Assembly (NCBI RefSeq): GCF_027595165.1
Contig: NZ_CP097291.1
Location: 2,480,001 to 2,544,000, forward strand
Direction of reading: 5' to 3'
Length of the DNA stretch: 64,000 bases
DNA from: Providencia sp. PROV188
GTDB taxonomy: Bacteria > Pseudomonadota > Gammaproteobacteria > Enterobacterales > Enterobacteriaceae
Under the pieces are notes generated by a model, which saw only the letters and a program-made list of their open reading frames with translations, had not been told where the DNA came from and did no database searches. Shown here piece after piece: positions 1 through 10,808 of this stretch; position 1 is the first letter of the stretch; the number at the start of each line of letters is the position of its first letter. The translations under genes were made by a program, and so were the position numbers.

Positions 1-696
1 ACCGTGCTGCTGTGCTTCCAAACGAATGCGTGGTTTACGACGAACATACAGTGCGCCAATACCCATTGGTCCGTACAGTTTGTGTGCAGAGAATGACATC
101 AGGTCAACTTTTAACGTTGACAGGTCGATAGGTAATTTACCAACACTTTGAGTGGCATCAACGTGGAATACGATACCACGGCTACGGCATAATTCGCCGA
201 TTGTAGCGATGTCCTGAACAATACCGATTTCGTTATTCACGTGCATGATTGACACTAAAATGGTGTCTTCGCGCATTGCCGCTTCTAACTCTTTCAGGTC
301 AATTAAACCGTTGCTTTGAGGTGCTAAGTAAGTCACTTCAAAACCTTCACGCTCTAATTGACGGCATGTATCCAGAACTGCTTTATGTTCTGTCTTACAA
401 GTAATGACGTGCTTGCCTTTTTTCTGATAGAACTGGGCAGCGCCTTTGATAGCTAAGTTATCAGATTCTGTTGCACCTGATGTGAAGACGATTTCACGAG
501 GATCAGCATTCACTAATTCAGCGATTTGATTACGAGCAATATCTACCGCCTCTTCAGCTTGCCAGCCGAAACGGTGTGAACGAGATGCTGGGTTACCAAA
601 ATTCCCATCCATTGTTAGACATTGCATCATTTTTTCAGCAACGCGCGGATCGACAGGCGTAGTTGCTGAATAATCTAGATAAATCGGTAATTTCAT
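1..696 (-). CDS. iscS: Cysteine desulfurase IscS (3' part beyond window)
   Basis: PLP-dependent cysteine desulfurase that supplies sulfur for Fe-S cluster assembly on IscU and for tRNA thiolation. Only the first 232 codons are inside the window; the gene runs off the left edge. The N terminus begins [19 protein letters not shown], the usual IscS start. The lysine that binds PLP lies in the HKLYGPMG segment near the left edge, followed by the family sequence [14 protein letters not shown]. It is downstream of iscR on the same strand, the normal isc operon order, with 128 bases between them. Regulation is expected through IscR at the iscR promoter. No defect is visible in the part present. Confidence 0.97.
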   Translation of the reverse strand, partial: MKLPIYLDYSATTPVDPRVAEKMMQCLTMDGNFGNPASRSHRFGWQAEEAVDIARNQIAELVNADPREIVFTSGATESDNLAIKGAAQFYQKKGKHVITCKTEHKAVLDTCRQLEREGFEVTYLAPQSNGLIDLKELEAAMREDTILVSIMHVNNEIGIVQDIATIGELCRSRGIVFHVDATQSVGKLPIDLSTLKVDLMSFSAHKLYGPMGIGALYVRRKPRIRLEAQQHG

Positions 697-824
697 TGCT
701 CACATACTCCAAAGGACAAGACAACTTTGCCTTTAATTTTTTAATGATCCCAATGGTGCAAGCCGCTATAGGTTGGGCTTTTTCACCATTTGGTGATCGA
801 CTGCAATTTATAATCTATTTTATA

Positions 825-1322
825 TTAGGCACGAACATTGATAATGGATTCTGGCGTAATGCCGTTCGGCATTGTTTTACGCTTTTCATTATCTTGCCTA
901 TCAGCAACATCCAGAACTTCTTGATTCTTAACCAGCTCATCTAGGCTGATGCTGCTGAGAAAACTGGTGATTCTATCACTTAGGTCACGCCATAATGCGT
1001 GAGTTAAGCAGCGGTCGCCATTTTGACAACCTTCTTTATTACCCTGACAACGGGTTGCATCTACGGATTCATCAACCGCAGCAATTACTTCAGCAACAAA
1101 GATTTGGTCAGCATCACGCCCAAGCAGATAACCGCCACCAGGACCGCGAACACTAGAAACTAAATCGTTTTTACGTAAACGAGAGAAGAGTTGCTCAAGA
1201 TAAGAGAGGGAAATTCCCTGACGTTCAGAAATGTCAGCTAAAGGTACTGGACCTGTCTGAGAGTGTAACGCGACATCTAGCATCGCAGTTACTGCGTAAC
1301 GCCCTTTGGAAGTGAGTCTCAT
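825..1322 (-). CDS. iscR: Fe-S cluster-responsive transcriptional regulator IscR
   Basis: Rrf2-family winged-helix regulator carrying a [2Fe-2S] cluster; it represses the isc operon when cluster supply is adequate. The start chosen is the [16 protein letters not shown] methionine, preceded by GGAG; a longer in-frame reading adds 14 residues unlike the family. The protein is 165 residues, against about 162 in E. coli. The cluster cysteines are visible as C92, C99 and C105, followed by His108. The spacing between the first two cysteines is one residue longer than I recall for E. coli. First gene of the isc operon, with two IscR-type sites at its own promoter, implying autoregulation. Confidence 0.97.
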   Translation of the reverse strand: MRLTSKGRYAVTAMLDVALHSQTGPVPLADISERQGISLSYLEQLFSRLRKNDLVSSVRGPGGGYLLGRDADQIFVAEVIAAVDESVDATRCQGNKEGCQNGDRCLTHALWRDLSDRITSFLSSISLDELVKNQEVLDVADRQDNEKRKTMPNGITPESIINVRA

Positions 1323-1354
1323 AACATAAATACTCCGTGGTAAAATATGCAGCA

Positions 1355-1412
1355 ATTGTGACATACCCGAGTAATTTGGTCAACTATTTACCTGACTAAT
1401 TTACTCAAGTAT
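1355..1412 (-). promoter_or_regulatory. iscR promoter with two IscR type 1-like sites
   Basis: On the minus strand TTGACC (1378-1383) and CACAAT (1355-1360) are 17 bases apart and form a sigma70-type promoter 32 bases before iscR. Two similar segments overlap it: one at 1362-1387 containing GTTGACCAAATTACTCGGG, and one at 1389-1412 containing CTTGAGTAAATTAGTCAGG. These resemble the type 1 IscR sites of the E. coli isc promoter. Assignment is by resemblance recalled from E. coli. Confidence 0.75.
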
Positions 1413-1439
1413 TATGCTCACTTTACCACGGCATTAACC

Positions 1440-2171
1440 TCATTTTTTCGCCCATTTTTCCATTGATGTCAAAATGCCGCGAAGAATGTGCAACTCTTGG
1501 GTTTCAACATGGGCACGGGTAAATAAACGTCGCAGTTTATTCATAATTAACCCTGGATGCGCCTTGCGAATAAAGCCCGATTCATTCAATACGCTTTCAA
1601 GATGAACATAGAAACGTTCTAAATCTTCAGCCGGTGGGTATTCTACCTCATCATCGGTCGATGTTTGCGTATTTTTTTCAGCAATTGCCAAATACGCCAT
1701 GCGGATCTCGTAGCTAACTAATTGAACCGCCATTGCCAAATTCAACGAACCATATTCTGGATTGGTCGGAATATACAAATGGTAATTACATTTTTGCAAT
1801 TCTTCGTTGGTTAAACCGACGCGCTCACGACCAAAAACAATCGCGACGGGTGACTCTTTTGACTGTTCAACAGATTTCACGCCACATTCACGAGGCTCGA
1901 CCATTGGCCAAGAAAGTGTACGAGAACGTGCGCTGGTACCAATGACTAATTTGCACCCTTCTAATGCTTCATCGAGAGATTTTACGATTTTTGCATTACC
2001 AATGACATCACTTGCTCCCGCGGATAACGCAATAGCATGGGAATCAGGTTCGACGAGTGGATTAACTAAATAGAGATTTGAAAGCCCCATAGTTTTCATT
2101 GCTCGAGCGGTTGAGCCCATATTGCCAGTGTGTGAGGTTTCAACAAGAACGATACGAATATTTTCTAGCAT
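1440..2171 (-). CDS. trmJ: tRNA (cytidine/uridine-2'-O-)-methyltransferase TrmJ
   Basis: SPOUT-class methyltransferase that 2'-O-methylates position 32 of several tRNAs using S-adenosylmethionine. The 243-residue protein starts [19 protein letters not shown], and the SpoU-type motifs follow: [38 protein letters not shown] and [18 protein letters not shown], the last two forming the cofactor-binding knot. Length matches the family (about 246). It lies between suhB (divergent) and iscR, the same arrangement as in E. coli. Nothing unusual is seen. Confidence 0.95.
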   Translation of the reverse strand: MLENIRIVLVETSHTGNMGSTARAMKTMGLSNLYLVNPLVEPDSHAIALSAGASDVIGNAKIVKSLDEALEGCKLVIGTSARSRTLSWPMVEPRECGVKSVEQSKESPVAIVFGRERVGLTNEELQKCNYHLYIPTNPEYGSLNLAMAVQLVSYEIRMAYLAIAEKNTQTSTDDEVEYPPAEDLERFYVHLESVLNESGFIRKAHPGLIMNKLRRLFTRAHVETQELHILRGILTSMEKWAKK

Positions 2172-2295
2172 GGTTTATACGTTGTCATGAAAAATTAATC
2201 GCAAGAGTCTAACACAAAATTGCTTATTGTGACGAACATCTATATACTTTGCGTCTCTTGATTTTCGTTCTTTAACATCCCAGTGGAAAATACCC

Positions 2296-3099
2296 ATGCA
2301 TCCGATGCTTAACATCGCCATACGTGCTGCACGTAAGGCTGGTAATTACATAGCTAAAAACTATGAAGATCCTCAGAACGTAACAGTAACCCAAAAGGGT
2401 GCTAACGATTTCGTCACTAACGTTGACCGTGACGCTGAACAAATCATCGTTGATATTATTCGTAAATCTTACCCAGACCACACTATCATCACTGAAGAAA
2501 GTGGTGAGTTATTAGGTAAAGATGATGATATTCAATGGGTAATTGATCCACTGGATGGCACCACCAACTTCACAAAACGTTTCCCTCACTTCTCAGTTTC
2601 TATCGCTGTGCGCGTAAAAGGTCGTACAGAGGTTGCTGCTGTCTATGACCCAATGCGTAACGAATTATTTACTGCAGTACGTGGACAAGGCGCTCAAATG
2701 AACGGCTACCGTTTACGTATGGCTGAGAAGCGCGACCTTGAAGGCGCAGTTGTCGCAACAGGCTTCCCATTCAAACATAAGCAACACGCTTCTATCTACA
2801 TGAACATCATGGGCAAAATGTTTGACCAATGTGCAGATTTCCGTCGCACAGGTTCAGCAGCTCTGGATTTATGTTACGTGGCGGCAGGTCGTGTAGATGC
2901 ATACTTTGAAATCGGTTTAAAACCATGGGATTTCTTAGGCGGTGAACTGATCATGCGTGAAGCTGGCGGGATCATGACTGACTTCGTAGGTGGTCATAAC
3001 TATTTAGCATCGGGTAACTTAGTCGCAGGCAGCCCACGCGTTGTTCGCGATATTCTGGCTGCAATGAAAGATGAATTATCTGAAGCATTAAAACGTTAA
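2296..3099 (+). CDS. suhB: Inositol-1-monophosphatase / rRNA maturation factor SuhB
   Basis: Mg-dependent inositol monophosphatase that in E. coli also joins Nus-factor rRNA antitermination complexes. The 267-residue protein has the family motifs ITEESGE (metal-binding glutamates), DPLDGTTNF and, near the C terminus, the KPWDFLGGELIMREAGG segment with the last metal-binding Asp. The length is identical to the usual 267. It is divergent from trmJ with 124 bases between, and is followed by its own rho-independent terminator. No defects are visible. Confidence 0.96.
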   Translation: MHPMLNIAIRAARKAGNYIAKNYEDPQNVTVTQKGANDFVTNVDRDAEQIIVDIIRKSYPDHTIITEESGELLGKDDDIQWVIDPLDGTTNFTKRFPHFSVSIAVRVKGRTEVAAVYDPMRNELFTAVRGQGAQMNGYRLRMAEKRDLEGAVVATGFPFKHKQHASIYMNIMGKMFDQCADFRRTGSAALDLCYVAAGRVDAYFEIGLKPWDFLGGELIMREAGGIMTDFVGGHNYLASGNLVAGSPRVVRDILAAMKDELSEALKR

Positions 3100-3123
3100 T
3101 TTAACCCTCGTTAAATTTGCTAA

Positions 3124-3156
3124 AAAGGGCGCTAGTGAAAACTAAGCGCCCTTTTT
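3124..3156 (+). terminator. Rho-independent terminator after suhB
   Basis: A 10-bp stem, AAAGGGCGCT (3124-3133) with AGCGCCCTTT (3145-3154), ends in a run of five T. It lies 24 bases after the suhB stop and before the convergent hcaT-like gene. Confidence 0.85.
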
Positions 3157-3181
3157 ATTATTGCGTTGCGACAACTTCAAC

Positions 3182-4333
3182 CTAAGACTGAGCCGTCACT
3201 TTTGGTCGAATAAACAGCGCAGGCACAGCCAAGAGCGCCATCAAATAGAACACAACGCCATGTTGTTCAGGCATACGTTCATAAATATAACCGACCATAA
3301 TCGTGATCACCGCAAGCCCTCCCCCAGTCGCTAATGCAGAATAAGCGCCTTGTAGCGGAATGATTTCATTTTCTTTACGCGCACTAATAAAGCGCATTGC
3401 CGCTAAGTGGCAAACGGTGAAGGTTCCGCTATGTAAGATTTGAACAATAATTAAAACTGGTAATGCGGTAAATGCCCCCATCATTCCCCAGCGGACAATC
3501 CCACAAACAGCGGATAATAAGAGTAAATTACGTGCGCTCCAACGTCGGAATAATCGATGGCTCAGCATAAAGACAATCACTTCTGCCACCACACCCAGTG
3601 ACCATAAATTACCGATCACTAAATCGGAATAACCCGCTTCTTTCCAGAACAGTGAAGCAAATCCATAATACGCAGCATGAGCACCTTGCAATAACGTTAC
3701 ACAAATTAAAAAAAACAGCACGTTTTTATCGGCAATCAGCTGTTTGAAGGAGACCTTATTTGCGCCATCTATTTTTGCCACACCTGCGGGCATAATTGCC
3801 GGTTTTAGCATCGCCCCCAGTAATAAAGCGGCGCAGCTTACCACCAACGCTACCATGATAGAGGTATGTCCCCACACGCCAGCGAAATAGCCCATCGACG
3901 ATGAGCCAATAATAAAGGCGATGGAGCCCCAAACACGGATTTTGCCATAATCAAAAGTAAACTGTTTTTGCCATGTTCCTGCCAGTGAATCCCCTAATGG
4001 CACCATAGGCGCAAAAAAGAGGTTAAACCCTATCATGACAAACATCAGCCACGCCCAATGGGAGCCGAACGAAAATCCAATGGAGAAAATCAGGGAAAGC
4101 GCCGCCAGTAATCGTAATGCATTAATCAGCTTGGAAGGCTCTTTGACTTGGGGGGTGATAAACATAGCACCGAGAAAACGCGCCGCAAGCCCGATACCTA
4201 ACAACAGCCCTATCATTTCTGCATCTATTCCCTCACCTTGTAGCCACACTGACCAAAATGGTAAGAAAATACTGTAGGCAAAAAAGTAGGTAAAATAATC
4301 AATCGCTAGCCAACGCGTTGATGGAATAACCAT
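3182..4333 (-). CDS. hcaT: MFS transporter, 3-phenylpropionate permease HcaT-like
   Basis: Twelve-helix major facilitator protein of about 383 residues. It closely resembles E. coli HcaT (YfhS): N terminus STRWLAIDYFTYFF, FLPFWSVWLQGEGI, MIGFNLFFAPMVPLGDSL, LLQGAHAAYYGF and LHSGTFTVCHLAAMRFISA. HcaT is a putative importer of 3-phenylpropionate; the substrate here is inferred only. The start is the ATG directly after GGGAGGAGTG rather than the overlapping GTG one codon earlier. No hca catabolic genes are next to it, as in E. coli, where hcaT also lies near suhB. Convergent with suhB. Confidence 0.85.
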   Translation of the reverse strand: MVIPSTRWLAIDYFTYFFAYSIFLPFWSVWLQGEGIDAEMIGLLLGIGLAARFLGAMFITPQVKEPSKLINALRLLAALSLIFSIGFSFGSHWAWLMFVMIGFNLFFAPMVPLGDSLAGTWQKQFTFDYGKIRVWGSIAFIIGSSSMGYFAGVWGHTSIMVALVVSCAALLLGAMLKPAIMPAGVAKIDGANKVSFKQLIADKNVLFFLICVTLLQGAHAAYYGFASLFWKEAGYSDLVIGNLWSLGVVAEVIVFMLSHRLFRRWSARNLLLLSAVCGIVRWGMMGAFTALPVLIIVQILHSGTFTVCHLAAMRFISARKENEIIPLQGAYSALATGGGLAVITIMVGYIYERMPEQHGVVFYLMALLAVPALFIRPKVTAQS

Positions 4334-4390
4334 CACTCCTCCCTTATTTTCATATCCCCCTCTCGATGAAGGGGTTTACAACTGACAACA

Positions 4391-4426
4391 AAAAAACCCG
4401 CTTTTACAAAGTGTAGAAGCGGGTTT
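4391..4426 (-). terminator. Rho-independent terminator after glyA
   Basis: Minus-strand stem AAACCCGCTT/AAGCGGGTTT (4417-4426 with 4394-4403) is followed on that strand by a T-rich tract. It lies just downstream of the glyA stop. Confidence 0.85.
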
Positions 4427-4464
4427 ATCGTGCTAATTCAGCTTACTTTATGGGCATATCGCCA

Positions 4465-5718
4465 TTATGCATAAACTGGGTATTTTTTGCAGATAGCTAA
4501 TACTTTCTGTTTAACAGCTTCAATGGTCGCTTCGTCATTGAGGTTATCCAGAATATCACACATCCAGCCCGCTAGCTCGCGTGCATCTGCTTCATTGAAG
4601 CCACGACGTGTAATTGCAGGAGAACCGATACGTACACCAGAAGTCACAAATGGGCTCTTCGGATCATTAGGTACGCTGTTTTTGTTTACAGTAATATTTG
4701 CGCGACCCAGTGCAGCGTCAGCGTCTTTACCTGTGATATCTTTGTCAACTAAGTCAACCAAGAACAGGTGGTTTTCAGTACCGCCAGATACCACTTTAAA
4801 GCCACGTTTTTGGAAAACTTCCACCATTGCTTTCGCATTTTTAGCGACTTGCTGCTGGTAAGTTTTGAACGCAGGTTCCATCGCTTCTTTCAGTGCTACC
4901 GCTTTACCTGCGATAACGTGCATCAGAGGACCACCTTGCGAACCTGGGAATACCGCAGAGTTCAAACGCTTGTACAGGTCTTCGTCGCCGCCCTTAGCTA
5001 AAATCAGACCACCACGTGGCCCCGCTAATGTTTTATGCGTAGTTGTAGTAACTACGTGAGCATGTGGAACTGGGTTAGGATAAACACCCGCTGCTACTAG
5101 ACCCGCAACGTGAGCCATATCAACGAACAGGTAAGCACCGATGCTGTCTGCGATTTCACGCATTTTAGCCCAATCAACCACACCAGAATATGCGGAGAAG
5201 CCGCCGATGATCATTTTAGGTTGATGTTTTTTCGCTTGAGCCGCGATATCGTCGTAATCGATTTTACCGCTTTCATCGATACCGTAAGGAACGATGTTAT
5301 ACAGTTTACCGGAGAAGTTTACTGGGGAACCGTGAGTTAAGTGACCGCCGTGTGCAAGGTTCATACCTAATACTGTGTCACCTGGTTGCAGCAGCGCCAT
5401 ATAGACGGCAGCGTTAGCTTGTGAACCTGAGTGTGGCTGTACGTTTGCGTAGTCAGCACCAAATAACTCTTTTGCGCGGTCGATAGCTAATTGTTCAACC
5501 ACATCAACGAATTCACAACCACCATAATAACGTTTAGTTGGATAACCTTCCGCATACTTATTGGTCAGCTGAGAGCCTTGAGCCTGCATAACTCGTGGGC
5601 TGGTATAGTTTTCAGAAGCAATTAATTCAATGTGTTCTTCTTGACGTTGTACTTCTTTTTCCATTGCTTCCCACAGTTGTGGGTCGTAATCTGCAATATT
5701 CATTTCACGCTTTAACAT
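4465..5718 (-). CDS. glyA: Serine hydroxymethyltransferase
   Basis: PLP enzyme converting serine and tetrahydrofolate to glycine and 5,10-methylene-THF, the main one-carbon source. The start [16 protein letters not shown] gives 417 residues, exactly the E. coli length; a methionine seven codons upstream is not conserved. The PLP lysine is in [15 protein letters not shown], and GSQANAAVY and [17 protein letters not shown] are further family signatures. Divergent from hmp, as in E. coli. A PurR-like operator upstream fits the known purine control of glyA. Confidence 0.98.
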   Translation of the reverse strand: MLKREMNIADYDPQLWEAMEKEVQRQEEHIELIASENYTSPRVMQAQGSQLTNKYAEGYPTKRYYGGCEFVDVVEQLAIDRAKELFGADYANVQPHSGSQANAAVYMALLQPGDTVLGMNLAHGGHLTHGSPVNFSGKLYNIVPYGIDESGKIDYDDIAAQAKKHQPKMIIGGFSAYSGVVDWAKMREIADSIGAYLFVDMAHVAGLVAAGVYPNPVPHAHVVTTTTHKTLAGPRGGLILAKGGDEDLYKRLNSAVFPGSQGGPLMHVIAGKAVALKEAMEPAFKTYQQQVAKNAKAMVEVFQKRGFKVVSGGTENHLFLVDLVDKDITGKDADAALGRANITVNKNSVPNDPKSPFVTSGVRIGSPAITRRGFNEADARELAGWMCDILDNLNDEATIEAVKQKVLAICKKYPVYA

Positions 5719-5824
5719 TCGCTTCTCCTGCCTCAGCAATTCAATAAGGTAACAATCAATTCAACTTAATGACTGACAGTGTAAACTCTTTTTCGTCGTT
5801 GAGATAGCCCCTAAGAAAAAATAT

Positions 5825-5840
5825 ACGCAAACGATTGCAT
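5825..5840 (-). promoter_or_regulatory. PurR-like operator upstream of glyA
   Basis: ACGCAAACGATTGCAT matches the first nine bases of the PurR consensus ACGCAAACGTTTTCGT exactly and most of the rest. It lies about 110 bases upstream of the glyA start. glyA is a known PurR target in E. coli; the site here is assigned by pattern. Confidence 0.65.
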
Positions 5841-6003
5841 TAATTTTTTTGCTTTCAGATACCTTTAAACAACACAAAATATAATAGCGCACATTTCAAT
5901 AATACCGAGACGAATATCTAACTTTGCTAGCTACTTCTAATTTTGCGGTGAATTCCCCCACTTTTTGATGCGTTAATTATTTACATTTCCCGCTAAATAC
6001 TAT

Positions 6004-6026
6004 AAGTTGCATGCAAAATACATGTT
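6004..6026 (+). promoter_or_regulatory. NsrR-like operator upstream of hmp
   Basis: The interrupted palindrome AAGTTGCAT...ATACATGTT fits the 11-1-11 pattern of NsrR sites (AAGATGYATTT-N-AAATRCATCTT) with a few mismatches. It ends 42 bases before the hmp start. NsrR represses hmp until nitric oxide damages its cluster. The rest of the 350-base glyA-hmp gap shows only AT-rich promoter-like sequence. Confidence 0.65.
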
Positions 6027-6068
6027 TATAACTTTATAATATTATGAAAATAATTCAGGAGTACCTGT

Positions 6069-7268
6069 ATGCTTGATCAACAAACTATCGCCACAATTAA
6101 ATCCACCATCCCTGCCATCGCAGCAACTGGCCCTAAATTAACCGCTCACTTTTATGACAGAATGTTCAAACAACATCCTGAGCTAAAAGATATTTTCAAT
6201 ATGAGAAATCAAACGAATGGCGATCAGCGTGAAGCCCTATTCAACGCTATTTGTGCCTATGCTATCCATATTGAAACCCCTGAAGCATTAATTGGTGCAG
6301 TGGAGAAAATTGCGCAAAAACACGCCAGCTTAAATATCAAACCAGAACATTATCCAATTGTCGGGGAAAACCTGCTTGCTGCGATTGATGAGCTACTGAG
6401 CCCGGGTCAGGAAGTATTGGACGCATGGGGAAGAGCTTATGGCGTACTGGCGGATATTTTCATTAACCGTGAAAGCGCGATTTACCATGAAAATGCGGAA
6501 AAATCTGGCGGATGGGAAGGTTTACGTGAATTTAAAGTCACTAAAAAACAGCCTCAAAGTGCCGTTATCACCAGTTTTGAACTCACTCCAATAGATGGTA
6601 AAGCGGTGGCGGATTATCGTCCAGGGCAATATATTACTGTGTATCTGAATGAAAATAGTTTTGAAAATCAAGAGATTCGCCAGTATTCACTCACTACTGC
6701 GCCAAATGGGAAAACCTACCGTATTGCGGTGAAACGTGAAGAGCAAGGCATCGTTTCAGGCTTCTTACATCAAAATCTCAATGAGGGTGATATTGTTCGT
6801 TTAGCGCCACCTTGCGGTGACTTTTACCTTGATGTAGAACCGAAAACGCCAGTGACTTTAATCTCTGCTGGCGTCGGTTTAACACCAATGCTCAGCATGC
6901 TTAACCACCTCACTATGCACCAACATCAAGCACCTGTGAATTGGTTGCACGCCGCTGAAAATGGGGATGTACACGCTTTTAATCAAGAAGTTAGCCAGTT
7001 GATGTCACAGCATACCCAAGGTCATTCAGCGGTCTGGTTTAATCAACCAGCCCCACAAGATCAACAGGGTAAAGATTACCAATACCGTGGATTACTGGAT
7101 TTAACGCAAGTCAAAGAGAAAGTGCTTCAGCCAAATATGCAATTCTATTTCTGTGGACCAGTTGGCTTTATGCAGCATGTTGGAAAACAGCTAATTGAAA
7201 TGGGTGTCACTGCCGATAATATTCATTATGAGTGTTTTGGTCCTCATAAAGTATTACCATTAAATTAA
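6069..7268 (+). CDS. hmp: Nitric oxide dioxygenase / flavohaemoglobin Hmp
   Basis: Oxidises NO to nitrate with O2 and NAD(P)H. Three domains are visible in 399 residues. The globin domain (about 1-140) has proximal His85 in [13 protein letters not shown]. The FAD-binding domain has RQYSLTTAP. The NAD-binding domain has [13 protein letters not shown] and ends with YFCGPVGFM and CFGPH. The length is near the family's 396. RBS CAGGAG precedes the ATG. Divergent from glyA, with an NsrR-like operator in front, and followed by a long terminator hairpin. Confidence 0.97.
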   Translation: MLDQQTIATIKSTIPAIAATGPKLTAHFYDRMFKQHPELKDIFNMRNQTNGDQREALFNAICAYAIHIETPEALIGAVEKIAQKHASLNIKPEHYPIVGENLLAAIDELLSPGQEVLDAWGRAYGVLADIFINRESAIYHENAEKSGGWEGLREFKVTKKQPQSAVITSFELTPIDGKAVADYRPGQYITVYLNENSFENQEIRQYSLTTAPNGKTYRIAVKREEQGIVSGFLHQNLNEGDIVRLAPPCGDFYLDVEPKTPVTLISAGVGLTPMLSMLNHLTMHQHQAPVNWLHAAENGDVHAFNQEVSQLMSQHTQGHSAVWFNQPAPQDQQGKDYQYRGLLDLTQVKEKVLQPNMQFYFCGPVGFMQHVGKQLIEMGVTADNIHYECFGPHKVLPLN

Positions 7269-7330
7269 TCGCAGTTATTCATTATAGTGAATTGTTTTTA
7301 AAGATTTAGTTTATATAAATTTTTAATTTT

Positions 7331-7402
7331 TGCGGTAACGGATTCGCATATAAATATATTATCATCCCATGTAAGATATATTTATCCCGTTACCGCATTT
7401 TT
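7331..7402 (+). terminator. Long two-part terminator hairpin after hmp
   Basis: Outer arms TGCGGTAACGG (7331-7341) and CCGTTACCGCA (7387-7397) pair perfectly. Inner arms TAAATATAT (7351-7359) and ATATATTTA (7376-7384) extend the fold, and five T follow on the plus strand. It separates convergent hmp and glnB and suits termination of hmp; the minus strand lacks a U-run after the hairpin. Confidence 0.75.
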
Positions 7403-7452
7403 CATTCTAGTTAACTTGCTAGCCCAAAAACTAACCGCCAACTAGAACAAAA

Positions 7453-7803
<351 letters not shown>

Positions 7804-9426
7804 TTATGACCAGTTTTTGCGGCCAAAACCTGAGGTAATCGGATAACGACGATCTTTACCGAAATTACGCATTGTGATCCGCGGTCCAACAGGAGCCTGA
7901 CGGCGTTTATATTCGTTAATATCGACAAGACGCACAACTTTGCGAACAATTTCTCTATCAAATCCGAGCTTGATAAGGTCAGCCACAGATAAATCTTTTT
8001 CTACATAACCGTCTAAGATGGCATCTAACACATCGTATGGCGGTAAACTATCTTGGTCTAATTGCCCTGGAGCCAGCTCCGCTGAAGGTGGTCTATCAAT
8101 CACGCGCTGCGGAATTGCTGGCGATATTGTATTACGATATTTAGCCAGTTCAAAGACCAGCGTTTTTGGCACATCTTTCAGGACATCAAAGCCCCCTGCC
8201 ATATCGCCATACAACGTTGAATACCCAACTGCAGATTCACTTTTATTGCTAGTCGTCAGCACTAAACGGCGGCGCTTATTGGACATCGCCATTAAGATCA
8301 CGGCGCGACAACGGGCTTGTAAATTCTCTTCCGTGGTATCCGGTTGAGTCCCTTCAAACATCGGCTGCAATTGTGCCATAAAGGCATCAAACATCGGTTC
8401 GATGGAAACGATATCAAACTCAACACCCAGTAATTCCGCCTGCTCTTTAGCATCATGAATGCTCATTTCAGAAGTGTAACGGAACGGCATCATGACCGCT
8501 TGAACGCGATCTTTACCGATAGCATCCGCCGCAATCGCCACAGTTAATCCTGAATCTATCCCGCCAGATAATCCTAAAATCGCGCCATTAAAGCCATTTT
8601 TGTTGATGTAATCGCGGGTTGCTAGAACTAATGCTTGATACACCTGCGCGATTTGAGACGCTTCAGGTTGCTTCGGCTGCTCAGTCACTAGTTTTACATC
8701 TTCAAATGTAACTGTTGCCACTTGCTCTGCAAATTCAGCCATTTGGTAGACTTGCTTGCCTTTATTTGCCAGCACTTTCGAGCCGCCATCAAACACGAGC
8801 TCGTCCTGTCCACCCACTTGGTTAAGATAAACAATCGGCAAACCGGTACGCTGAGCATGTTCCACCAGCAAGTCACTGCGAATGTGTTCTTTATTTAAAT
8901 CATATGGTGAGGCATTGATGGTAAGCACCAATTCAGCCCCCGCCCCTTTCACCGCATCAATCGGCTCGTCATACCAAATATCTTCGCAAATCAGTAAACC
9001 GAGCTGATAACCTTTGAATTCCACCACGCAGGTTTTTTCCGCCGCAGTGAAATAACGAGGCTCATCAAAAACACCGTAATTAGGTAGTTCTTGCTTAAAG
9101 TAACGGGCTAATAGCTTGCCTTGGTAGAAAAATGATAATGCGTTATAAATTTCATTCTCTTCGTACCACGGATGACCCACGATAATCCCGCATTGGCCGC
9201 TAGCTTGTTGTAAACGTTTTAATTGTGTGGTGCATCGCTCTTCAAAATCGTGGCGGAAGAGTAAATCTTCAGGGGAGTACCCTGTTAGAGCCAACTCAGA
9301 AAACATGACGATATCAGTATGTTCAGCCTGTTCTTCAACAGTTTGCAACATACGATCGCAGTTGCCTTCGATGTCGCCAACCAGCCAGTTAAGTTGTGCC
9401 AGTGAGATATTAAGCTTACGGCTCAT
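7804..9426 (-). CDS. nadE: Glutamine-dependent NAD+ synthetase
   Basis: Amidates nicotinate adenine dinucleotide to NAD+ with ATP and glutamine. The 540-residue protein is the two-domain type. An N-terminal nitrilase-fold glutaminase has the catalytic triad Glu44 (SELALTGY), Lys111 (FKQELPNYG) and Cys147 (LLICEDIWYDEP). A C-terminal synthetase has the PP-loop SGGIDS at 287-292. E. coli K-12 carries instead a short ammonia-dependent NadE of about 275 residues. It is located between glrR and glnB on the same strand. Close linkage with the PII gene is suggestive because PII control of glutamine-dependent NadE is reported in some proteobacteria; here that is an inference. Confidence 0.95.
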   Translation of the reverse strand: MSRKLNISLAQLNWLVGDIEGNCDRMLQTVEEQAEHTDIVMFSELALTGYSPEDLLFRHDFEERCTTQLKRLQQASGQCGIIVGHPWYEENEIYNALSFFYQGKLLARYFKQELPNYGVFDEPRYFTAAEKTCVVEFKGYQLGLLICEDIWYDEPIDAVKGAGAELVLTINASPYDLNKEHIRSDLLVEHAQRTGLPIVYLNQVGGQDELVFDGGSKVLANKGKQVYQMAEFAEQVATVTFEDVKLVTEQPKQPEASQIAQVYQALVLATRDYINKNGFNGAILGLSGGIDSGLTVAIAADAIGKDRVQAVMMPFRYTSEMSIHDAKEQAELLGVEFDIVSIEPMFDAFMAQLQPMFEGTQPDTTEENLQARCRAVILMAMSNKRRRLVLTTSNKSESAVGYSTLYGDMAGGFDVLKDVPKTLVFELAKYRNTISPAIPQRVIDRPPSAELAPGQLDQDSLPPYDVLDAILDGYVEKDLSVADLIKLGFDREIVRKVVRLVDINEYKRRQAPVGPRITMRNFGKDRRYPITSGFGRKNWS

Positions 9427-9467
9427 AACGTGTTTGTTCTCCCTTAATCCTTTAGGCTATAAAGGTT

Positions 9468-10808
9468 TTATTCTTTAAAATCATTCGCTTCTAAATCGTG
9501 ACGCCCAAGTAATTTATAAAACTCGGTACGGTTGCGTCCCGCCATGCGCGCAGCTTGGGTCACGTTGCCTTTGGTCATCTGCAATAGCTTACGCAGATAA
9601 TTTAATTCGAATTGGTTACGCGCCTCAACAAAAGTCGGTAGCGCCGTATTTTCTCCTTCCAGCGCTTGGCTAACGAGAGCTTCGCTGATCACTGGAGAGG
9701 TCGTCAATGCGACACACTGCTCAATCACGTTCACTAACTGGCGCACGTTTCCGGGCCAGCTTGCGGTCATCAAGCACTTCATCGCATCACTCGAAAAACT
9801 ACGAACAAATGGTTTATGGCGGCTCGCAGCTTCACGTAATAAATGATTAGCTAATAATGGAATATCTTCCGCGCGTTCATTCAATGCAGGGATCCGCAGG
9901 TTCACTACATTCAAGCGATAATAGAGATCCTCACGGAACTCGTTTTTTTCCATCGCTTTCGGTAGGTTACGGTGGGTCGCAGAAATAATGCGGACATCAA
10001 TATCTAAATCGCGGTTGCTACCTAGCGGGCGAACCTTACGTTCTTGCAAAACACGCAGTAATTTGACTTGCAGCGGCATTGGCATATCACCAATTTCGTC
10101 TAAAAAGAGCGTTCCACCGCTGGCAGCAAAAAATAGCCCTTCACGGCTACTGACTGCACCGGTAAACGCACCTTTAGCATGCCCAAACAGTTCAGACTCA
10201 AGTAATTGTTCAGGTAATGCGCCACAGTTAATTGCGATAAACGGTTTATGAGCACGTGGGCTCACTTTATGAATCGCTTGCGCTAATACTTCTTTACCCG
10301 TACCACTTTGCCCATTAATCAGCACGCTCACATCCGATTGTGCCACCATATGAGCCTGTTCAAGCAAACGGATCATTAGCGGGCTACGCGTGACAATGCC
10401 AGCGCTCCACTCTTCATCACTAATCGGTGTGGAAGATAATGCTAATGCTTCATCAATGGCTTTATAAAGCGCGTCTTTATCAACGGGTTTGGTTAAGAAA
10501 CTAAATACCCCGCGCTGCGTTGCCGCAACCGCATCAGGAATCGAACCATGAGCAGTGAGAATAATCACCGGAAGATTAGGATGGGCTTTTTGCACTTCAT
10601 CAAACAGCGCCATGCCATCCATTTCATCCATTCGTAAATCACTAATCACGAGATCGACTTTTTCTTTCTGGAGTAATTTTAGTGCTTCAGGTCCACTTTC
10701 CGCTGTAGAGACTTTAAAACCTTCACTACTCAAACGCATACCAAGCAGTTTTAGCAGGCTAGGGTCATCATCCACCAAAAGTAAGTTAGCTGACTTACGA
10801 CCGGTCAT
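9468..10808 (-). CDS. glrR: Two-component response regulator GlrR (QseF), sigma54 activator
   Basis: NtrC-class enhancer-binding protein that activates sigma54 transcription of the small RNA gene glmY. Order of domains in 446 residues: receiver with phospho-acceptor Asp57 (LVISDLRMDEMDG); AAA+ domain with Walker A GQSGTGKE (166-173), the sigma54 contact loop GAFTGA (213-218) and Walker B TLFLDEIGDM; C-terminal Fis-type helix-turn-helix ending in GRNRTEFYKLLGRH. It overlaps qseG by 4 bases. Three perfect TGTC-N10-GACA boxes upstream of glmY, about 3 kb away, are its likely targets. Confidence 0.96.
   Translation of the reverse strand: MTGRKSANLLLVDDDPSLLKLLGMRLSSEGFKVSTAESGPEALKLLQKEKVDLVISDLRMDEMDGMALFDEVQKAHPNLPVIILTAHGSIPDAVAATQRGVFSFLTKPVDKDALYKAIDEALALSSTPISDEEWSAGIVTRSPLMIRLLEQAHMVAQSDVSVLINGQSGTGKEVLAQAIHKVSPRAHKPFIAINCGALPEQLLESELFGHAKGAFTGAVSSREGLFFAASGGTLFLDEIGDMPMPLQVKLLRVLQERKVRPLGSNRDLDIDVRIISATHRNLPKAMEKNEFREDLYYRLNVVNLRIPALNERAEDIPLLANHLLREAASRHKPFVRSFSSDAMKCLMTASWPGNVRQLVNVIEQCVALTTSPVISEALVSQALEGENTALPTFVEARNQFELNYLRKLLQMTKGNVTQAARMAGRNRTEFYKLLGRHDLEANDFKE

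Noticed and set aside
663..944. Plus-strand open frame of 93 codons
   Set aside because: It overlaps the iscS start and the iscR 3' end antisense, with no ribosome site or protein-like composition.
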